Source: JBBTQE01 sp038065775
GTDB lineage: Bacteria > Patescibacteriota > Patescibacteriia > Magasanikbacterales > GWA2-37-8
Length of the DNA stretch: 11,936 bases
Reading direction: 5' to 3'
Assembly: GCA_038065775.1 (NCBI GenBank)
Contig: JBBTQE010000010.1
Coordinates: 1 to 11,936, forward strand
Below the pieces are notes generated by a model, which had not been told where the DNA came from, did not search any database, and saw nothing but the letters and a program-made list of their open reading frames with translations. Positions 8,427 to 11,936 of this stretch are shown here, one piece after another; positions within the stretch are counted from its first letter, which is position 1; each line of letters begins with the position of its first letter. The position numbers and the translations under genes were made by a program.

Positions 8427-9240
8427 AGCAAAGCACGCCTTTACCCGAGTTTATAAACACGACCGTGTCTGTTTTTTTGAAGAAATGTTTGTTCGGCGCC
8501 GCGAAAACAACGCTCGCCGACGGCTCGCAATTTACAATTTTTTTGAATTTGTCGTAGGTTTTTCTGACTTCGGCTTCGGATAGTTTATAAATCGGATGCC
8601 CCAAACGCTGATATGCCTGCATCATTTTTTCATGAGGAGTCCATGGGGTGCACAATTTATCGGCAAAACTTTGCCTTGTCATTTCTACGCTAATTCCCAC
8701 AACTCTTGTTTTTATGCCGGTTCTTTCAATCATATTTACAAATGAGATGTACATGCCTCCGCTGCCAACAGGCACAATAACATAATCCGGAATAATTTTT
8801 TCAAAAATTTCACGCAAAACTATCTGATAATTGTCTTCGTAACCATTGGTTACATCCCAAATAACCTCATCATCTTTTTCTCGAGTAAAAGTTATTAAAT
8901 CCTCTGTCTGAAAAATTTTGTATGATAAATTTACGGGAATAATTTTAAAAGCAACCTTTTCCAGCGCGTTTTTCATTGAAACCGACGCGTCTTCTCCAAT
9001 TACACAAACAACTTTAATATCCGTCCCCTTTGCAAGTTGGGCCAGACTATGGCCGTTGTTGCCGGAAGTAATTAACGCAAGCTTGTCAACAAAATATCTC
9101 TGGGCCTCTTTAATTATCGGCTCATTTCGCCTGTCCTTTATCGTGCCAAAAGGATTTTTGCTTTCATCTTTAACATAAGCCGTGAATTTTTCAGACCCCG
9201 GCCACGATAAATTCAGTTTTGTTAAAGGCGTCTTGGGCAT
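8425..9240 (-). CDS. Fold-type II PLP-dependent enzyme (threonine synthase/cysteine synthase-like), compact
   Basis: The 271-residue product carries the marks of fold-type II pyridoxal-phosphate enzymes. KNPFGTIKDRR (28-38) places the Schiff-base lysine at K35. SGNNGHS (59-65) is the substrate/carboxylate loop, corresponding to SGNTG in cysteine synthases. VGSGGMY (158-164) is the glycine-rich phosphate-binding loop, and EPSAS (239-243) and NSGKG (264-268) lie in the C-terminal part. Known relatives perform beta- or gamma-replacement or elimination on amino acids. The protein is shorter than threonine synthases (usually 350 residues or more) and cysteine synthases (about 300), and it lacks an N-terminal Cys-rich ribbon, so the substrate cannot be named. 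The ATG follows the TrmB-like stop codon with no gap and no well-placed Shine-Dalgarno, suggesting reinitiation. Confidence 0.85.
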   Translation of the reverse strand: MPKTPLTKLNLSWPGSEKFTAYVKDESKNPFGTIKDRRNEPIIKEAQRYFVDKLALITSGNNGHSLAQLAKGTDIKVVCVIGEDASVSMKNALEKVAFKIIPVNLSYKIFQTEDLITFTREKDDEVIWDVTNGYEDNYQIVLREIFEKIIPDYVIVPVGSGGMYISFVNMIERTGIKTRVVGISVEMTRQSFADKLCTPWTPHEKMMQAYQRLGHPIYKLSEAEVRKTYDKFKKIVNCEPSASVVFAAPNKHFFKKTDTVVFINSGKGVLC

Positions 9241-10005
9241 TTATTTTTTGTTTAAATTTTTTGCCTCTTTCCACGCTAATTCAAAAGCTTTTTTTAACGC
9301 GTCGGCCAATTCATGGCTTTCAATAATTAACGCGAATTTTTCCTGAAGCGACATAAAAACTACTTTGTTGTCATACATATTTATTTCCGGAGTAAAACCA
9401 TACTCCTCTTTTGGAACAAGACGCGCGTCTCTCGCCTCTTGCCTGTTATGCTTGATCCGTTCTTTGGCTTCCGGAGTGTCGGGAAAAATCGCGCGAATGT
9501 GTATGCCTTTTTCAGCTCTGCGCTGATAATATTCAGGAAAATAATCTCCCAAAACACTGTGCATATCGCCGATTGACGCATACGCGCGAATCGTTTCCGA
9601 CGAAGTCAATGTGTCCTCATAGGCGGATTTTAAACCTTCAACCCCTTCATAATATTGAATCTTCGGTTTCGGACCGGCTCCGGCAAATTCATTTTTTAAT
9701 TGCGGCAAAAGATTGTTCGCCACGCCAACAAGCGACGAATATTTTTTTGCCTGCTCTTCAACATAATCAACGAGCCTCTCTGGCGGCGCGGCGCTGAATT
9801 TTTTTACTCCTCCTTCTTCAAAAGAACTGACCAAACCACGCATGGCTAAATTTTCTAACAAAACATAAGTGGTGCTACGATTGATGCCCGCGACTTTTGC
9901 GATATCGCTAACCAAATCCGGCCCCTTGCTTAACATTGTAAGATAAAGACGCGCTTCTTTATCGGATAATCCAAATTTTTGAAGAAAAATTTCTAAGTCG
10001 GCCAT
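9241..10005 (-). CDS. TrmB-like transcriptional regulator
   Basis: The 254-residue product begins with a winged helix-turn-helix of TrmB type: FGLSDKEARLYLTML (11-25), then DIAKVAGINRSTTYVLLENL (34-53) as the recognition region, and a wing (GLVSSFEEGGVKKFSA). A helical linker (about 75-105) leads to a C-terminal domain that starts KPKIQYYEGVEGLKSAYEDT (113-132), a pattern common in bacterial TrmB-like proteins. The C-terminal domain of this family often binds a small ligand, but the effector here is unknown. It is first in a two-gene unit with the PLP enzyme, and the divergent region upstream contains paired operator-like sequences, so autoregulation and control of the methyltransferase are plausible. 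No clear Shine-Dalgarno is seen. Confidence 0.86.
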   Translation of the reverse strand: MADLEIFLQKFGLSDKEARLYLTMLSKGPDLVSDIAKVAGINRSTTYVLLENLAMRGLVSSFEEGGVKKFSAAPPERLVDYVEEQAKKYSSLVGVANNLLPQLKNEFAGAGPKPKIQYYEGVEGLKSAYEDTLTSSETIRAYASIGDMHSVLGDYFPEYYQRRAEKGIHIRAIFPDTPEAKERIKHNRQEARDARLVPKEEYGFTPEINMYDNKVVFMSLQEKFALIIESHELADALKKAFELAWKEAKNLNKK

Positions 10006-10094
10006 GTGTATAACTTTTTAAAATCTTAGTTAAAAAAATATAACTTTCTGGCCAAATTCCAACTTTTATTCTTTTCGCCACTGCCACACTTTCT

Positions 10095-10123
10095 ACTTTA
10101 AATCTGTTTATAATCTTTGTCAA
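10095..10123 (-). promoter_or_regulatory. Predicted promoter of TrmB-like/PLP operon
   Basis: On the minus strand a perfect TTGACA (10123-10118) is followed by a 17-nt spacer and TAAAGT (10100-10095, 4 of 6 consensus bases). The leader to the ATG at 10005 would be about 85 nt, A/T-rich and without a recognised riboswitch fold. Confidence 0.55.
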
Positions 10124-10153
10124 CAGTAACCTGTTGTTAATTGTTGACAACAG
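10117..10153. promoter_or_regulatory. Operator-like inverted repeats between divergent promoters
   Basis: TTGTCAACA (10117-10125) and TGTTGACAA (10142-10150) form a perfect 9-bp inverted repeat with centres 25 bp apart. Between and around them, CAACAG (10121-10126), CTGTTG (10131-10136) and CAACAG (10148-10153) give further inverted pairs, including a 7-bp one (10131-10137 with 10147-10153). Both predicted -35 boxes lie inside the repeat. Binding by the adjacent TrmB-like protein is an inference; the repeat may partly arise because both -35 boxes share the TTGACA consensus. Confidence 0.5.
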
Positions 10154-10172
10154 TGTGATTACAAAATACAAT
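10144..10172 (+). promoter_or_regulatory. Near-consensus sigma70-type promoter of the methyltransferase gene
   Basis: A perfect TTGACA (10144-10149), a 17-nt spacer and TACAAT (10167-10172, 5 of 6 consensus bases) make a strong promoter. Transcription would start near 10179, leaving a leader of about 20 nt that contains only a weak AGTAGG as ribosome-binding site before the ATG at 10198. Confidence 0.78.
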
Positions 10173-10197
10173 AGAAGTAGGATAATTTGGCTTAAAT

Positions 10198-10926
10198 ATG
10201 AGCCTAGACGCAAACACAACTTCTGCCGTCGATGGTTTTGATCTTGGTTCTGTCCCCTCCACCTGGGATTCCATCTGGCGGCAAACAAACCCATACACTC
10301 TTTATCAGAGGCGAATTTATAAAATAACCGATAAAATTGAAAATTGGAAAAATTTCGGCGTGAATTTTTCAAACAAGATTATTTTGGACGCGGGATGCGG
10401 AGATGGAATGGCGCTAAGATGCCTTCAAAAAGAATGCCAAACGACCGGTTATGGCATAGACATTTCCGGAGAAGCGATTGAGCGCGCGATCGCCTGCGAG
10501 CAAACCAATCAAAATAAATATCAAATCGGCGATGTCAGAATTCTGCCGTTTGAAAATAAAATGTTTGACATTGTTCTGTGTTGGGGAGTTCTGCCGTATT
10601 TCGACGAAGACTACCTGGCGCTATCAGAGGCCTTCAGAGTTTTAAAACCCGGAGGTCTTTTATTAATCGTGCAACCGAATCTGCTGTCGTTTGGGCCGAT
10701 TCAAGAATTGTATTTGAAAATGAGAAAAAAATGGCCTTACGGAAAACATACGAAGCGCTCGCCTTTTGCGCTGGCGCGAATTATGAAGCGATGCGGATTT
10801 CACTCTGTTAAAAATTTCACAAAACCACCATACACTGATATGCCTGTTGCGCGTAAATTGGATGGGCTAATTAATCGCGTGCTCCCCTTTTGGGGGCATT
10901 ACTTGTATGTGGCGGCGAAGAAATAA
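10198..10926 (+). CDS. Class I SAM-dependent methyltransferase
   Basis: The 242-residue product has the Rossmann-type SAM fold. Motif I is ILDAGCGDGMALR (62-74), the acidic residue that holds the ribose is D88 in YGIDIS, and GDVRILPFEN (111-120) is the adenine-region motif. FDIVLCWGVLPYF (123-135) is motif IV/strand 4, and RVLKPGGLLLIV (147-158) is the typical post-motif of the methyltransferase type 11 group. The N-terminal 55 residues with Trp/Tyr-rich WDSIWRQTNPYTLYQRR probably form a lid. The C-terminal part (170-242) is basic and probably recognises the substrate, which cannot be named. It is a single-gene unit divergent from the TrmB-like gene and convergent with the HEPN-MNT pair. No clear terminator follows. 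Confidence 0.87.
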   Translation: MSLDANTTSAVDGFDLGSVPSTWDSIWRQTNPYTLYQRRIYKITDKIENWKNFGVNFSNKIILDAGCGDGMALRCLQKECQTTGYGIDISGEAIERAIACEQTNQNKYQIGDVRILPFENKMFDIVLCWGVLPYFDEDYLALSEAFRVLKPGGLLLIVQPNLLSFGPIQELYLKMRKKWPYGKHTKRSPFALARIMKRCGFHSVKNFTKPPYTDMPVARKLDGLINRVLPFWGHYLYVAAKK

Positions 10927-10931
10927 TACGC

Positions 10932-10982
10932 GAGGCAGTCGCTGGATGGTTCAAGGCAGGTGCCGAATTTGGAACAGGAGCC
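10932..10982 (-). repeat. Left copy of 51-bp imperfect direct repeat (surface-protein gene remnant)
   Basis: This stretch matches 11886-11936 at 41 of 51 positions without gaps, including an exact 16-bp core (10943-10958 against 11897-11912). On the minus strand it reads GSCSKFGTCLEPSSDCL, clearly like GSCNKSGKCLEPSNEGL at the right copy, with the C-x5-C spacing kept. It lies just after the MNT stop codon in the same frame and is not preceded by its own start, so it looks like a coding fragment rather than a gene. Six of the seven codons that differ change the residue, which suggests decay or domain divergence. Confidence 0.7.
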
Positions 10983-10994
10983 GCGAGGCAAAAA

Positions 10995-11330
10995 TTATCT
11001 AATAAAATATCCCTCGCGAACAATTTTCTTTAAATTTGGCGAGTTAGATTTACGCAATTCTTTAAATTCTTCCGGAGTATAGCCAATTATATCCATAGCA
11101 GCCTCTTTGGCGCACACCCAACTGGTTCGTGACAGTAGCTGCAATCGCCTCATAAAATTCATTCCGTCAAAATCTGTTGAGAGAATTATCAGATCTATGT
11201 CGCTGTATTTTTTCATTTCACCTCTAGCGGCACTGCCAAACAAAAACACACCATCAACTTTTATTTTTTTTGATAGCTCACTTGAATATTTATTGATGAT
11301 AGATTTTACTTTAATTCCTCTTTGAGACAT
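10995..11330 (-). CDS. MNT-type nucleotidyltransferase (HEPN partner, probable antitoxin)
   Basis: The 111-residue product is a minimal nucleotidyltransferase of the DNA polymerase beta-like superfamily. It shows GSAARGEMKKYSDIDL (32-47): G32-S33 bind the nucleotide phosphates, and D44 and D46 are metal ligands. D80 in AMDIIGYT is a good candidate for the third carboxylate. All catalytic residues are therefore present. In characterised MntA/HepT-type pairs the MNT protein acts as antitoxin by transferring AMP to the HEPN toxin. The gene starts inside the HEPN gene with a 25-nt overlap and without its own clear Shine-Dalgarno, so its translation is probably coupled. The stop (TAA) lies directly before a repeated surface-protein fragment. 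Confidence 0.85.
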   Translation of the reverse strand: MSQRGIKVKSIINKYSSELSKKIKVDGVFLFGSAARGEMKKYSDIDLIILSTDFDGMNFMRRLQLLSRTSWVCAKEAAMDIIGYTPEEFKELRKSNSPNLKKIVREGYFIR

Positions 11331-11707
11331 AAAATGGTATCTAATGTTGCTTTGATTATTCTTTCCACCGATTTACTATTATAAACAAAAGAAAAAGCTG
11401 ACTTGAATTGCATATCAGGATATCGTGGTGGCAAATAATGCGGGTTAATATTTTCTACAACATCTTTAATTTCTGATTTAATATTTAAGCCCGTAAGCGC
11501 AAGCAAACGAACTAAATTGTGAATCTTAGGCGCCTCCTTGCCTTGATCCGTCAGAATTGCTTTTAACATTTTCTCTATTGCCTGATGACAATGAAAGACG
11601 GTTGCCTGGTACGCGAAACCCATCTTTTGGCCGTGTTTAAATAACAAATTAGCCACCTTAATATCATTGTCAACAAACTCCACCCATTTTTTTACTGTTG
11701 ATTTCAT
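11306..11707 (-). CDS. HEPN domain protein (partner of MNT nucleotidyltransferase)
   Basis: The frame is open to 11908, but the N-terminal 67 residues of that frame are antisense-like low-complexity sequence lying over a different reading frame. The start at 11707 (MKSTVKKWVEFVDNDI) gives a 133-residue HEPN protein of the usual size. YQATVFHCHQAIEKMLKAIL (33-52), then KEAPKIHNLVRLL (57-69) and PPRYPD (93-98), match the classic HEPN pattern (helix with H/Q..AEK, then PK-H-L, then RYP). The canonical RNase motif R-x4-6-H is not visible. The MNT gene overlaps its end by 25 nt. A promoter lies just upstream, and the leader would be very short. Roles in the family include RNase toxins and substrate-binding partners of nucleotidyltransferases. 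Confidence 0.83.
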   Translation of the reverse strand: MKSTVKKWVEFVDNDIKVANLLFKHGQKMGFAYQATVFHCHQAIEKMLKAILTDQGKEAPKIHNLVRLLALTGLNIKSEIKDVVENINPHYLPPRYPDMQFKSAFSFVYNSKSVERIIKATLDTILCLKEELK

Positions 11708-11726
11708 ACCAATCTTTAATACTGAT

Positions 11727-11754
11727 ATATTATCACATATATAAAAATTTTCAA
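11727..11754 (-). promoter_or_regulatory. Predicted promoter of the HEPN-MNT operon
   Basis: On the minus strand TTGAAA (11754-11749) is followed by a 16-nt A/T-rich spacer and TAATAT (11732-11727), with TGA directly before the -10 as an extended element. Transcription would start near 11720, only about 13 nt before the HEPN start. The -35 box overlaps the stop codon of the truncated upstream frame. Confidence 0.5.
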
Positions 11755-11936
11755 CCGTCATTCCAGTTAACAGCGACTTTCTTAAGTGGCATTTGGTTCT
11801 TGTCGGCAGAGGCGTAGAACTTGATGTTGACCGGAGCGGAGTGGGATTGGAAGACAACGTCTCCGGATGACTTGCCGTTGACGGTGAGGCCTTCGTTGGA
11901 TGGTTCAAGGCATTTGCCGGATTTATTGCAGGAGCC
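11751..11936 (-). pseudogene. Truncated 3' part of a surface-protein-like gene (runs off right edge)
   Basis: On the minus strand an open frame enters from the right edge and runs 61 codons to TGA at 11753-11751. It starts GSCNKSGKCLEPSNEGL, with two Cys spaced C-x5-C, then a beta-sandwich-like part (VNGKSSGDVVFQSHSAPVN, then IKFYASADKNQMPLKK) and ends VAVNWNDG. From memory, similar segments occur in PKD/Ig-like domains of large CPR surface proteins, where the W-x-D-G motif is followed by more sequence. Stopping there suggests truncation rather than a natural end. The stretch is visibly richer in G+C than the adjacent HEPN-MNT genes. It could also be the intact C-terminus of a shortened gene; the 5' part lies outside the window. 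Confidence 0.5.
11886..11936 (-). repeat. Right copy of 51-bp imperfect direct repeat
   Basis: This copy matches 10932-10982 at 41 of 51 positions in the same orientation, 954 bp away. It lies inside the truncated surface-protein-like frame. It may extend past the window edge, so the true length of the homology is unknown. Confidence 0.7.

Noticed and set aside
9959..10372. 137-codon minus-strand frame across the divergent control region
   Set aside because: It overlaps the TrmB start, both promoters and the methyltransferase N-terminus, has low-complexity composition and no family signal. It is a chance frame.
11751..11753. Recoding of TGA as glycine or tryptophan, as in some CPR groups
   Set aside because: Several long genes, including one of 1138 codons, contain no in-frame TGA. 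This argues that TGA is an ordinary stop here, although no complete gene in the window ends with it.
11708..11908. N-terminal extension of the HEPN frame to 11908
   Set aside because: The extension is Ser/Thr/Pro-rich frame-shifted sequence over the surface-protein remnant and crosses the predicted HEPN promoter. HEPN proteins of this class begin near the ATG at 11707.
10932..11936. Integron attC sites flanking the HEPN-MNT genes
   Set aside because: The repeats show no convincing long inverted-repeat structure and read as protein-coding on the minus strand, so an attC explanation is not supported.

Overview
The window looks like chromosomal DNA from a Candidate Phyla Radiation bacterium (Patescibacteria, most likely a Parcubacteria-type lineage). 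The main reason is the left two thirds: a minus-strand run of tightly packed genes pairing a PrgI-family membrane protein with a VirB4/TraC-like ATPase and a very large VirB6/TrbL-like membrane protein, separated by soluble proteins that resemble no standard secretion family. From memory, this arrangement is typical of CPR genomes. No database search was possible, so the lineage is an inference. The standard bacterial code fits, because all long frames stay open with TGA read as stop.

Layout. (1) 1-8313, minus strand: a type IV secretion-like (T4SS-like) operon read right to left. Order: VirB6/TrbL-like protein (8313-4897), 670-aa unknown (4818-2806), 368-aa unknown (2798-1692), 280-aa His-rich unknown (1690-848), PrgI family (841-407), then the N-terminus of a VirB4/TraC-like protein (403-1) running off the left edge. 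Gaps are 1-7 nt except 78 nt after the first gene. A good extended -10 promoter (8359-8387) precedes the operon. (2) 8425-10005, minus strand: a TrmB-like regulator and a compact fold-type II PLP enzyme, with stop and start codons directly abutting. (3) 10006-10197: a divergent control region with two facing sigma70-type promoters whose -35 boxes lie in a perfect 9-bp inverted repeat, a likely operator. (4) 10198-10926, plus strand: a class I SAM methyltransferase. (5) 10927-11936: an overlapping HEPN/nucleotidyltransferase (MNT) pair on the minus strand, lying between two copies of a 51-bp imperfect repeat. At least the right copy is part of a truncated surface-protein-like reading frame that runs off the right edge.

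How the parts work together. The large operon probably builds an envelope-spanning T4SS-like machine: VirB6 as inner-membrane channel, PrgI as its small membrane partner, VirB4 as motor, and three uncharacterised soluble proteins. The TrmB/PLP pair and the methyltransferase probably share one regulatory region. The HEPN-MNT pair looks like a toxin-antitoxin-type cassette embedded in the remains of a surface-protein gene. No tRNA, rRNA, CRISPR array or transposase was seen.
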